Below are positions 42,939 through 51,730 of a stretch of 64,000 nucleotides of DNA, piece after piece. A program made the position numbers and the translations under genes. The stretch is from NCBI GenBank assembly GCA_016703425.1, contig JADJCA010000031.1:1-64000 (forward strand). The letters run 5' to 3'. Under the pieces are notes generated by a model. It did no database searches. It had not been told where the DNA came from and saw nothing but the letters and a program-made list of their open reading frames with translations. The DNA is from Myxococcales bacterium. Lineage in GTDB: Bacteria; Myxococcota_A; Polyangia; Polyangiales; Polyangiaceae. Positions within the stretch are counted from its first letter, which is position 1, and every line of letters begins with the position of its first letter.

Positions 42939-43987
42939 ACTTCCCTCACGCGGAGGTTCTCCCAAAACATCGTGCCGATGCCGCGCTCGTGCCCCATCTT
43001 GAGATACGGCAGCTGATCGCGATGGTTGCCGAGGAGCGTGCACGCGAAGGCATCTGCGGCCACCTGGTCGATGGACGCGACGACAGTGTTGAGCTCTTTC
43101 GTGTCGTCGATGTTGCCGCCCTGCGGGCCATTGCGAACGAGCACGCGCATCGCGTCCACGATGGTCAACGTCGGTCGCATGAAGGTCGCGAGGTCGGCAA
43201 TGGAGACGTCGATGTTCTGATGCAGCCGGTTGCGACGACCGCCGAGGACGCCGTACCAGTTCTTCATCGCGGCGGTGAAGCGCGCCAAGTTGTGGTGCTT
43301 CGCCACCGGCACGTTGATGACCTTGTCGGCTTCGACGAGCGTCGAGAAGATCGGCCACTCGTCGAGCACGTCGCCCTTGAGGCGCATCGTGCGGAAGCGA
43401 TGTTCGGCCGGGAGCACGACCTCGGCACCGAGGCCGTAGGCCTTGCGCCAGATGCCCGAGCGCTGAAAGCAGCGGTTCGGATCGTTGCAAGAGCCGTCGG
43501 CCACGACGACCTTCTTGGCGCCGGCGTTGAAGGCGGCCTTCACCACGGCGCCGACCACGTCGGGGTTCGTGTTGGCGGCGTGCACCGGCATGCGATCCCA
43601 GCCGATGTTGGGCTTGACCACCACGACGTCGCCGCGGCTGACGAAGCGGCCCATGCCGCCGAGCGCCTCGAGGGCCCTGTTGACGAGGGCCTCCGCGGTC
43701 AGCGCCTCGGGAAGACCCTTGGGCGAGCGCGCGATGGCAAGCTCGCCGTCTTGCCCCTTGTGCGCATCCACGAGGCGATAGTCGCGGACCTGCCGGGCCC
43801 CTTGCCCAACGGCGGCACCGAAGCCGCCCTTGTCCCAGGTCAGCTTGCCGAGCGCGAGCGACGCGGCCGCCACGCCCGAAGCGAAGCCCACGCGCTGAAT
43901 CAACTCGCGGCGCGAGGGGCGAGCCTGATCGGGCTCCTCTCGGGTGGAGGATGCGGTGGACGACTTCTCTTTGGGATCCACGCCCAT
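42935..43987 (-). CDS. DUF362-family protein with Tat signal
   Basis: A 350-residue protein whose N-terminus has a twin-Arg motif (SRRELIQ) followed by a hydrophobic segment (VGFASGVAAASLAL), predicting Tat export of a folded cofactor protein. VSRGDVVVVKPNIGWDRMP is the DUF362 signature; CNDPNRCF and NVPVAKHHNLARFTAAMKNW are further family motifs. It is translated in overlap with the polyferredoxin, so the two probably form one periplasm-facing redox complex. Similar pairs are known from other delta-proteobacteria; their substrate is unknown. Confidence 0.87.
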   Translation of the reverse strand: MGVDPKEKSSTASSTREEPDQARPSRRELIQRVGFASGVAAASLALGKLTWDKGGFGAAVGQGARQVRDYRLVDAHKGQDGELAIARSPKGLPEALTAEALVNRALEALGGMGRFVSRGDVVVVKPNIGWDRMPVHAANTNPDVVGAVVKAAFNAGAKKVVVADGSCNDPNRCFQRSGIWRKAYGLGAEVVLPAEHRFRTMRLKGDVLDEWPIFSTLVEADKVINVPVAKHHNLARFTAAMKNWYGVLGGRRNRLHQNIDVSIADLATFMRPTLTIVDAMRVLVRNGPQGGNIDDTKELNTVVASIDQVAADAFACTLLGNHRDQLPYLKMGHERGIGTMFWENLRVREV

Positions 43988-44210
43988 CTCTTAGCCCTCG
44001 AAACGACCTCGCGGCAACTCCTCGTCGATCGAAGAGAGCCATGATTTCCAGGCTCACCGGACGTCGGCGGCCCCGGCCGAAACAGGACGATTCTAGTCCA
44101 CTTCTGGGCGCTCGGGCACCGGAGCCTGTCGATTCCTCGGGCTTCCGGCGGCGGGTGGGGGCTCCGAGCCTCGCCGGTCGGCGGCGCAGCGGAGCCGTAG
44201 GGAACGCGCT

Positions 44211-45290
44211 CTAGTAGCTACTCCCGCCCCGCAACGTTGGATCCGCGGCCGCGTTTTCTCCCCGCGTCGGCTGGTCGCCACGGGCGAGGGCCCCCAGTTG
44301 GGCGCCCGCCATGGCCTTCAAGACGTCGGAGCCGGCGCCCACGAAGCTCGGCGCGATCTCGAAAGGCCAGTGAACGAACACGCGGGGCACGGCTGAGTAG
44401 TCCCGGCTCAGCCTGACATCGACGCCCGCATCGCCACGGCTCGACTCGAGGAGGCGCGTGGCCTTCTCCGGGTGGTCCATGACGTAGCCGACCGTGTACG
44501 TGATGTTGTTGCAGACGAACGAGTTGCCGCCGCGCGGGAAGCCCGCGAGGGTCACGCCGAAGACGACGTCGTCAAACGACACGCCGAAGCCCCCTCTCCG
44601 GCTCGCCTTCGCAATGGCGTCACGCCCGGCATTCTGAACGGCGGCCCAGGAGAGCAAGTTTGGACGAAGGTATTCGTCAGCCGACGCCGACGGAACGAGG
44701 GGCACATACTTCGAAGGGTCACCCGCGGGCCTGATGGTGTTGGTCCCGTCTTCGGAAACGAGCGCAGCGTTCATGGCGCCGAGTTCAAGCCAAACCTTCT
44801 CCCGAGCGCCGCCGATGCCGTTCATCATCACGAAATTCGGCGCGAACGCGTCCAGCTCACGCAGGACGAGAACGGCCGCGAGATCCCACGCAACGGGCAG
44901 CGTGAGAGCGCAGACCTCGACATCGGCATCGACGCCGGGGAGGCGCAGCAAGCGGCTGCCGACGCCAAGCTGCGTCGCGGGCGCCACCACACCTCCCCCG
45001 CGGAAGCCTCCAGAGACCTTCGCCTCAGGCACCACTTCGCCGACCATCGACCCTGTCGCGTTGAAGACGAACCCCGTCAACAAGAGGCGGGGCCGCGAGG
45101 CAGGCGTGGTGGGGCACCTCGCCTGGTAATTTCGGGCGAAAGCCAGGTTCACGTCGTGCTGGCGTCGGGCGTCTTCGCTACCGGTATCGATGACGAGCGC
45201 GCTCGCGCTCGCCGCTTCGCCGGCGCCATCACCGCACCCGGCGAGGAGCGCCATCGAAAGAAGCAAGGAGAGCCTAAGCGGATGGAGCAT
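44211..45290 (-). CDS. Pyroglutamyl-peptidase-I-like lipoprotein
   Basis: A 359-residue lipoprotein (signal with lipobox LLAGC, Cys19). The mature part follows the C15 peptidase order: LLLTGFVFN near the start, NGIGGAREKVWLELGAMNAAL (in two halves), FVCNNITYTVGYV with the putative catalytic Cys, and VFVHWPFEI with the putative His. C15 enzymes are normally small cytoplasmic proteins of about 210 residues that remove N-terminal pyroglutamate; this one is exported and longer. Activity is inferred from the motifs. Confidence 0.7.
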   Translation of the reverse strand: MLHPLRLSLLLSMALLAGCGDGAGEAASASALVIDTGSEDARRQHDVNLAFARNYQARCPTTPASRPRLLLTGFVFNATGSMVGEVVPEAKVSGGFRGGGVVAPATQLGVGSRLLRLPGVDADVEVCALTLPVAWDLAAVLVLRELDAFAPNFVMMNGIGGAREKVWLELGAMNAALVSEDGTNTIRPAGDPSKYVPLVPSASADEYLRPNLLSWAAVQNAGRDAIAKASRRGGFGVSFDDVVFGVTLAGFPRGGNSFVCNNITYTVGYVMDHPEKATRLLESSRGDAGVDVRLSRDYSAVPRVFVHWPFEIAPSFVGAGSDVLKAMAGAQLGALARGDQPTRGENAAADPTLRGGSSY

Positions 45291-45397
45291 GAGCCCCGCC
45301 GTACAACTTCCGATCCAATGGCGAGCCCCTCGTTGCGAGGCCCAAATCGCTACACACCGCTGTAGCGAAGGCGAGGAGCGGCTAGAGTTCTCGCCTC

Positions 45398-46849
45398 GTG
45401 AGCCCGACCGAGCGCATCCTCCGCGGTCCCCTCGCCTTCGAGGTGGCGCGCTTCGGGCTTCCGCTCGCGTTGGGCATGGGCCTGCAGACGACGTTCAACC
45501 TCGTCGACGCGTACTTGATCGCGCGCTTGCCGGTGCGCGAGGTGGGCCCCGCGATGGGGGCGCTCGGCATCGCCGATCTCATCGCCGCCGTCGGCACCAT
45601 CTCGAGCTACGGCATCACGACGGGCGCCGGCGCGATGTTGGCGCGCCGCGCCGGAGCCGGCGACGAGGCGGGCGTTCGGAAGGTCGCCTGGCAATCGACC
45701 CTCGTGGTCGCCGCGCTGGGCCTAGCGTTCGCCGTGCTCGGACTCCTCTTCGCCGGGCCCGTGGTGCGGGGCCTCGTGGGCGCGAAGGGCGACGTCGCCC
45801 TCTACGCGGAGCGCTACCTTCAGATCAGCGTCGGCGGCAGCTTCACGATCTTCTTCCTGCTGCACCTGTCGACGCTGCAGCGCGCCCTCGGCTCAGCGAA
45901 GACGCCGGTCGCGCTGCTCGTCTTCGGCAACGTCCTCAACGTCCTTCTGGCGGTCCTCTTGATTTTTGGTCCGGGGCCGGCGCCAGCGGGCCTCGGGTGG
46001 GCCGCCGAGCTCGCCCGCGCCCTCGGCGTTCCGAGGCTCGGCATGTTGGGGGCCGCGTGGGCCACGGTCATCGCCCGCGCGCTCGTGCTGGTGCCCAACG
46101 TGATCATCGTCATCCGTCGCTTCGGGCTGGGCGTGCCCGCCACGCAAGAGCGGGGCCCCGACGCCGCCGTCTTGCGCGAGCTCTTCCGCCTGGCCCTCCC
46201 CCTGAGCGCGCAGTTTCTCGTCCGCATCGGCTCCATGCTCTTGGCGAGCTCGCTCGTCGCACGCTACTTCACGACGGAGACCGATCAGACCGCGTCGGTG
46301 GCCATGGGCCTCGTGTTCCGTCTCGACACGCTCGCGCTGTTCGTGGCCATCGGCTGGGGCAACGCGGCGCAAACCTTCGTGGGCCAATGCCTCGGCGCGA
46401 ACCTTCACCCGCGCGCCGTGCGGAGCGGTTGGCTTTCGGCGGGCTACGATCTCGTGACGGCAGCCGTCATCGCGCTCTTGGCGCTGCGCTACGGCTCCGA
46501 GCTGCTGTCGCTCTTCGATCCAGAACCGGGACCGCTGACGATCGCTTCGCAATACCTGAGCGTCGTCGCGCCGGCGTACCTCGGTCTCGGCACCGCCATC
46601 GTCCTCGGAGCGGCCATCAGCGGCGCCGGCGCGACGCGACTCGCGCTCAGCGTCGATCTCTTCGTGCTCTTGGCCGTTCAGACGCCTCTGTCCATCGTCG
46701 TGTGCGCGCGCGGCGGCAGCATCCGGGCTCTCTTTGCATGCGTCGCCGCGTCGCACGTCCTGGGCGCGGTGATCTACGCGGCGGTGTTCGCACGGCGTCG
46801 GTGGCTCGGCGCCCCGATGTCCGCGCCTTCGAGCAGCCCCCTTGGGTAG
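45398..46849 (+). CDS. MATE-family multidrug/Na+ efflux transporter
   Basis: A 483-residue inner-membrane protein with about 12 hydrophobic segments in two halves. The N-terminal half begins GLPLALGMGLQTTFNLVDAY, and the second repeat begins LALPLSAQFLVRIGSML, as in MATE/DinF proteins. GTG start at 45398. The dehydratase-like gene follows at once and may be co-transcribed. Confidence 0.9.
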   Translation: MSPTERILRGPLAFEVARFGLPLALGMGLQTTFNLVDAYLIARLPVREVGPAMGALGIADLIAAVGTISSYGITTGAGAMLARRAGAGDEAGVRKVAWQSTLVVAALGLAFAVLGLLFAGPVVRGLVGAKGDVALYAERYLQISVGGSFTIFFLLHLSTLQRALGSAKTPVALLVFGNVLNVLLAVLLIFGPGPAPAGLGWAAELARALGVPRLGMLGAAWATVIARALVLVPNVIIVIRRFGLGVPATQERGPDAAVLRELFRLALPLSAQFLVRIGSMLLASSLVARYFTTETDQTASVAMGLVFRLDTLALFVAIGWGNAAQTFVGQCLGANLHPRAVRSGWLSAGYDLVTAAVIALLALRYGSELLSLFDPEPGPLTIASQYLSVVAPAYLGLGTAIVLGAAISGAGATRLALSVDLFVLLAVQTPLSIVVCARGGSIRALFACVAASHVLGAVIYAAVFARRRWLGAPMSAPSSSPLG

Positions 46850-46883
46850 CCTCTCGGCTCGCTCTTTCGAGTACGCTCGCCCC

Positions 46884-47846
46884 GTGCAGCACGCCGAACT
46901 CCTCCTCGCCATTCGCGACGCGAGCGCGCGCATCGCGGACATCGTCCAGAGGACGCCGACGGTGCAGTCGGGCGCGCTCAGCCGCGCCGCGGGCGCCGCC
47001 GTTTACCTGAAGCTCGAGCACCTGCAACACACGGGCAGCTTCAAGCTGCGCGGAGCGTCCGCCAAGCTCACCAAGTTGCCGCGCGACGCGTCCGTCGTGA
47101 CGGCGTCGACGGGCAACCACGGGCTCGCCGTGACCTATGCAGCGCAGGCCCTTGGCATGCGCCCACCGCGCGTGTTCGTCCCCAAGAGCGCCGACGCGGA
47201 GAAGGTCGAACGGCTTCGCGTCGCGGGCGCGGAGGTCGTCGTGGAAGGCGCCGAGTGCGTCGACGCCGAGGAGGCGGCGGCGGCCGCCGCCGTGCGAGCG
47301 AGCTCCGTCTACGTTTCGCCCTACAACGATCTCGACGTGGTGGCGGGCCAGGGAACGCTAGGCCTCGAGCTAGCCCTGGACCTCCCGCGCATCGACCGCG
47401 TCTACGTCGCCGTGGGCGGCGGCGGGCTCATCGCCGGCGTGGCGGCGGCCGTCAAGGCCGCCCATCCTTCGGCCCGCGTCATCGGGTGTCTGCCTGCGAA
47501 CTCGGCGGGCATGGCGGCGTCGATTCGAGCCGGCCGCATCGTCGTTGCGCCGGAAGAGCCGACGTACTCCGACGCGACGGCCGGCGGCGTCGAGAGCGGC
47601 AGCGTGACGTTTCCCTTGTGCCAAGCGCTCGTCGACGAGTGGAGCACCGTGACGGAAGACGAGATCGCCGGGGCATGGCACGCGCTCTTCGCCGCCGAGC
47701 GTTGGGTCGTCGAAGGCGCCGCCGCGGTGCCGGTGGCAGCGCTCACAAAGACCCCGCCGCAAGCCGGGGAGCACGCTGTGATCGTGCTCTGCGGCCGCAA
47801 CATCTCGCTAACGAAGCTCGAAAGGCTTCGGGCCCACGCGAGGTAG
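46884..47846 (+). CDS. Threonine dehydratase / serine racemase-type PLP enzyme
   Basis: About 320 residues. The PLP lysine lies in LQHTGSFKLRGASAKL; ASTGNHGLAVTYAAQALG is the phosphate/carboxylate loop and VGGGGLIAGVAAAVK the Gly-rich phosphate-binding loop. There is no ACT regulatory domain, so it is the catabolic/racemase type. GTG 46884 (VQHAELL) is preferred over TTG 46842, which lies inside the MATE gene. Confidence 0.87.
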   Translation: MQHAELLLAIRDASARIADIVQRTPTVQSGALSRAAGAAVYLKLEHLQHTGSFKLRGASAKLTKLPRDASVVTASTGNHGLAVTYAAQALGMRPPRVFVPKSADAEKVERLRVAGAEVVVEGAECVDAEEAAAAAAVRASSVYVSPYNDLDVVAGQGTLGLELALDLPRIDRVYVAVGGGGLIAGVAAAVKAAHPSARVIGCLPANSAGMAASIRAGRIVVAPEEPTYSDATAGGVESGSVTFPLCQALVDEWSTVTEDEIAGAWHALFAAERWVVEGAAAVPVAALTKTPPQAGEHAVIVLCGRNISLTKLERLRAHAR

Positions 47847-47877
47847 GCCTCGGGCCTCCAACGAGCGCGCGCCCCCG

Positions 47878-49584
47878 CTAGCGGCCGTGGCCTTTGCCCA
47901 AAATCTCCGGCATGCGCGCCGCCGGGTCGAACTCGTGCACGTGCGGCGGGTGGTGGCACGCGAGGCACTGGTCGCCCTTGGGCTTCGGAATCGGAACGGC
48001 GACCTTCGGGTTGTCGGCGTGCAGCGAGCTCGGCCCGTGGCACGTCTCGCACTGCACGTTCTCTTTGCCCTTCACCGCCGTCACGGTGGAACCGCCCGGC
48101 TGGTCGTAGCCGGTGACGTGGCAGCTCACGCAGTCGAGGTTGAACTCCTTGTGCTGCTTGGTGAGCGTCGCGTAGGCGCGGGCGTGGGGCGTCTTGTCCC
48201 AGACTTCGCGCGCGTCCGAGTGGCACGCGTCGCAGGCGTCGACGCCCGCGTAGCTCGGCTGGCCCTTCGCTACAGGCCGCGGCACTTTGCCGGCAAAGGC
48301 GACGCGGTTCGCCTCGTTCACGTGCTTGTAGTATGCACCCAGCCGATCGATGACGCCGGGGTCGGAGCCGAGCTTCTCGCGCACCTCGACGACTTGGTAG
48401 CGGAAGAAGCTGCCGGTGGCCGGCGCAGGCCGCTTGTCGAGCGACGCGCGCTCCGCCTCGAGCTTCGTGAGCTCGGCGCGGCGGGCCTCGATGTCGCCCT
48501 TCTGCACCTTCTGGCGAAGCTCGGCGCTGCTCTCGAGCTGCGCCACGCGCCCCCGCAGCTCCTCGATGCGGCGCTGCAGAGAAGAGCGCTTCTGGGCCTC
48601 CTCGAGGCCGCTACCGTCGGCGAACTTGAGCGAGCCATCGCGCACGAAGAAATCGAGCACGACGGCGGTGGTGAGGTGGTTGCCCGATTCGGCCACGATG
48701 ACGTCACCGACGCGCTCGGCGCTCGGCGTCTCCGAGTTGCCTTCGCCGCGCGAGCTCGCCGAACCGCAGACGACGGCCAGCAATTCGGGGACGGCTTCGG
48801 CCACGCGCTTGGCTTCGCCGCGGCCGGTGGCGAGCAACGCCACGACCACTTGGGCCCCCTTCTTCTTGAGCTCGGCGACCTGCGCGCGAATGACGGGAAT
48901 GGCCTCGGCGGCGGTCACCCCTTCCGGCGCGCCCAGCTCCGCACGGGCAAACGAGACGGCGCCCGCGAAGCCGACCTTGATGCCTCCCAAGTCGCGCAGC
49001 GACGGTCCACGCCAGGGCGCGGGTACGCCGTCGAGGTTGCCGGCCACGACCGCCGCACCGGTAACGCTCGACAGGCGCGCGAGCTCTTCGCCGCCGGCGG
49101 CCCAATCGTTGCGGCCCGGCGCGAAGGCGACGAGGCCCACGTGCGCGAGCGCCGAAGCCAGCGTCTCCGCCTTCTTGATGTCTTGCGCGCGCTTCTCTCC
49201 TGAGAGCGTGGGGTCGAGAAAGAAGAGGGGCCCCGCGCTCAGCACCGCCGACGCCGGAACGTTCTTCTTCTCCGCGAGCACGTACGCGGCGAGGTGGTCG
49301 AGCCCGCCCAGCTGATCCTTGACGCAGCCGCAGGGTTCAATCGCCCCCGCCACGTCGCTCACGGCGTAGAGGCGAAATGTGGGCGCGGCTACGCTCGCGG
49401 TCCCTTGCGCGGGCTGGCCTTGCCCCCCCGTCCCGCGGCAACCCTGGCACGCGAGCAGCGACAACGGCGAGACGCCCAGCGCCAAGCCCGACACCAAAAG
49501 GGGGGCCAAGGAGCGCAGGCCGCGCCGGGCAAGGCGGCGCGTCGATGCAAGGAAATGGCGGGTCGTTGGGAGGGAAGCGCGCAT
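47878..49584 (-). CDS. Metallophosphatase-like protein fused to a tetraheme cytochrome c
   Basis: A 568-residue exported protein. Residues about 70-330 resemble calcineurin-like/5'-nucleotidase domains: YAVSDVAGAIEPCGCVKDQLGG, FAPGRNDWAAGGEEL and ESGNHLTTAVVLDF. A charged coiled coil follows (about 345-395). The last 120 residues have four CxxCH heme motifs: C451 (CDACH), C485 (CVSCH), C512 (CETCH) and C540 (CLACH), with extra His for axial ligands. A signal sequence is at about 20-46 (LLVSGLALGVSPLSLLAC), where the lipobox suggests an outer-membrane lipoprotein. Confidence 0.85.
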   Translation of the reverse strand: MRASLPTTRHFLASTRRLARRGLRSLAPLLVSGLALGVSPLSLLACQGCRGTGGQGQPAQGTASVAAPTFRLYAVSDVAGAIEPCGCVKDQLGGLDHLAAYVLAEKKNVPASAVLSAGPLFFLDPTLSGEKRAQDIKKAETLASALAHVGLVAFAPGRNDWAAGGEELARLSSVTGAAVVAGNLDGVPAPWRGPSLRDLGGIKVGFAGAVSFARAELGAPEGVTAAEAIPVIRAQVAELKKKGAQVVVALLATGRGEAKRVAEAVPELLAVVCGSASSRGEGNSETPSAERVGDVIVAESGNHLTTAVVLDFFVRDGSLKFADGSGLEEAQKRSSLQRRIEELRGRVAQLESSAELRQKVQKGDIEARRAELTKLEAERASLDKRPAPATGSFFRYQVVEVREKLGSDPGVIDRLGAYYKHVNEANRVAFAGKVPRPVAKGQPSYAGVDACDACHSDAREVWDKTPHARAYATLTKQHKEFNLDCVSCHVTGYDQPGGSTVTAVKGKENVQCETCHGPSSLHADNPKVAVPIPKPKGDQCLACHHPPHVHEFDPAARMPEILGKGHGR

Positions 49585-49631
49585 GATGGGATCGCTTCTT
49601 ATTCGCGGCGGACAAGACTACTCTAGGGCAC

Positions 49632-51689
49632 GTGCAAGGTGACAGTCCCCCAAAGCGTGCCCTGAGCGGCACGTTAGCGAATCCGGTTCGCATTGGGCCG
49701 TACCTGCTCGAGTCGCGCATCGCCGTCGGGGGAACGGCAGAGGTCTACCTCGCGAAGGTGGCGCCCGACGCGGCCGGCGATCCGGTGGGCCACGGAAATC
49801 CGTCACAACCGCTCATCGTCAAGCGTCTCTTGCCACACTTCTTGAGCGATCCCGAGGGCCTCACGATGTTCGAGCGCGAGGCCGCGCTCCACAAGTCGGT
49901 GCGCCACGAGAACGTCGTCACCGTCTTCGAGTCCGGCGTCAGCGACACCGGCGAGCCGTACCTCGCGATGGAGTACGTCGAGGGCGTTGACCTTTATCGA
50001 CTGCTCCGGCGCCTCAAGCAAGAAGGTCGAACGGCGGCCACCGCGGTCGCCATTCACGTCGTCCGCGAGGTTCTGAAGGCCCTCGACTGCGTCCACGCGG
50101 CGCGCGACACGTCCGGCGTCCCGCTCGGCATCATTCACCGCGACGTGACGCCGTCGAACGTCGACTTGGCCCGCGACGGCCAGGTGAAGCTCGGCGACTT
50201 CGGCATCGCGCGCTCGACCTCCCGCGCCACCTTGCGCAACGCCGCCAGCGCCATGCTCAAGGGCAAGATTGCCTACCTTGCACCAGAGCAAGTCGCCGGC
50301 GAAGACTTCGACCATCGCGCCGACCTCTTCAGCGTGGCGAGCGTCCTCGCGGAGATGCTCCTCGGCAAGCCGCTCTTTCCCGGGGCCGGACAGCTCGCCA
50401 TCTTGCTCGCCATTCGCGACTGCAACATCGAGCCGCTGCGCGAGATCGAGAACCAATTGCCGCCGGGCATGTTCCTCGTGCTCGAGAAGGCGCTCGCCCG
50501 CGATCCCGACGCCCGCTACCCCACGGCGGCGGCCTTCGCAGCGGCGCTCGCGCCCTTTGAGCCCGACCGCAGCTCCGCGCGGCGTGAGCTCGCGTCGCTC
50601 GTCGTTCACACGCAGGCCACGTCGGCGTCGAGCGACGCGCTCCAAGCGGTGCACAACAGCGCCCGCGCCCTCCGCGCCATGACGCCCTCGGCGGCCTTCG
50701 CGGTCTTCGACGCGTCGGCGCAACCGACCTCCAAGATCGAGTCGTTGCCTTCCGACGTGGTGACCGCCAACGGCACGCGCCTCGGGCCGTGGCCATTTGC
50801 ACGCATCGTCGAGGCGCTCGCGACCGGCGAGGTCGGCCGCGGCGATCGCGTCGCGTACATGGGGCGGGGACTCACGCCGGTCGAGAACATCGAGGAGCTC
50901 GCGAGGTTCTTGCCGCCAGCGACGGCAGCCACGAGCCAATTGCCGGGCCCCGGCGCGCCGGACTTTCAAGACGACCTCCGCACGTCGAGCATGCTCGACG
51001 TCATGTTGCGGATCTTGGACCGCAAAGAGACCGGCGTGCTCTTCGCGGAGCGAAGCGACAAGCCGCTCCGCAAGGAGCTCTACTTCCGCGCCGGGCGCCT
51101 GCATCACGTCGCTTCGAGCGACGCGAGCGAGCTGCTCGGCGCGTACCTCGTTCGCCGAGGCCAGCTCGCCCGCGAAGAGCTCGACCTCGCGCTCGCCGTC
51201 TTGCCGCGCTACGGCGGCCGCATCGGCGACACGCTCATCGCGCTCGGCCTCGTGTCGCCGATGGACATCTTCCGCGCCATCCGCGAACAAGGCCGCGATC
51301 GTTTCGCCGACCTCTTCACGTGGACGCAAGGCACTGTCGTCTTCTACCGCGGGCAACAGGAGCCGCACGTCGAGTTCCCGCTCGACCTCGACTTGCCGCC
51401 GCTCCTCGTGGCCGGCGCCGAGGCGGCGAAGCCCGGCGACGCACCGCTCGACGCGTACCGCGAACGATTCGACCAGGTCGTGCAGCGAGGGAGCCTGGAC
51501 CATCAAGGCCTCGCCCGCGGCATCGCGTGGCCCCCGCTCTTGGCGGAGGTCCAGAAGCTCGGCTCGGTGGGGCTCCCCTTGCGCGACCTCTTGAAACGCA
51601 AGGTCGCCACCGGCTCGAGCGCCCCCGATGTACTCCGCGCCCTTGAGGTCCTGCTGGCAGCGGGCCTCCTCGCGCTTCGCCCACGCTAG
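49632..51689 (+). CDS. Ser/Thr protein kinase with GYF-like and PATAN (DUF4388) domains
   Basis: A 685-residue kinase, GTG start. Gly-loop RIAVGGTAEVYLA, ATP-Lys in LIVKRLL, catalytic IIHRDVTPSNV, GDFGIARS and YLAPEQVAG. It is followed by a linker and a GYF_2-like segment (about 375-432: LGPWPFARIVEALATGEV), then a PATAN domain (about 450-580: LYFRAGRLHHVASS). No transmembrane helix, so cytoplasmic. PATAN domains occur in delta-proteobacterial signalling. Divergent from the cytochrome fusion, with 47 bases between starts. Confidence 0.92.
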   Translation: MQGDSPPKRALSGTLANPVRIGPYLLESRIAVGGTAEVYLAKVAPDAAGDPVGHGNPSQPLIVKRLLPHFLSDPEGLTMFEREAALHKSVRHENVVTVFESGVSDTGEPYLAMEYVEGVDLYRLLRRLKQEGRTAATAVAIHVVREVLKALDCVHAARDTSGVPLGIIHRDVTPSNVDLARDGQVKLGDFGIARSTSRATLRNAASAMLKGKIAYLAPEQVAGEDFDHRADLFSVASVLAEMLLGKPLFPGAGQLAILLAIRDCNIEPLREIENQLPPGMFLVLEKALARDPDARYPTAAAFAAALAPFEPDRSSARRELASLVVHTQATSASSDALQAVHNSARALRAMTPSAAFAVFDASAQPTSKIESLPSDVVTANGTRLGPWPFARIVEALATGEVGRGDRVAYMGRGLTPVENIEELARFLPPATAATSQLPGPGAPDFQDDLRTSSMLDVMLRILDRKETGVLFAERSDKPLRKELYFRAGRLHHVASSDASELLGAYLVRRGQLAREELDLALAVLPRYGGRIGDTLIALGLVSPMDIFRAIREQGRDRFADLFTWTQGTVVFYRGQQEPHVEFPLDLDLPPLLVAGAEAAKPGDAPLDAYRERFDQVVQRGSLDHQGLARGIAWPPLLAEVQKLGSVGLPLRDLLKRKVATGSSAPDVLRALEVLLAAGLLALRPR

Positions 51690-51730
51690 CCGATCACGCC
51701 GCTGCGCTCAGGAAGGCTCGCCACCAACCG

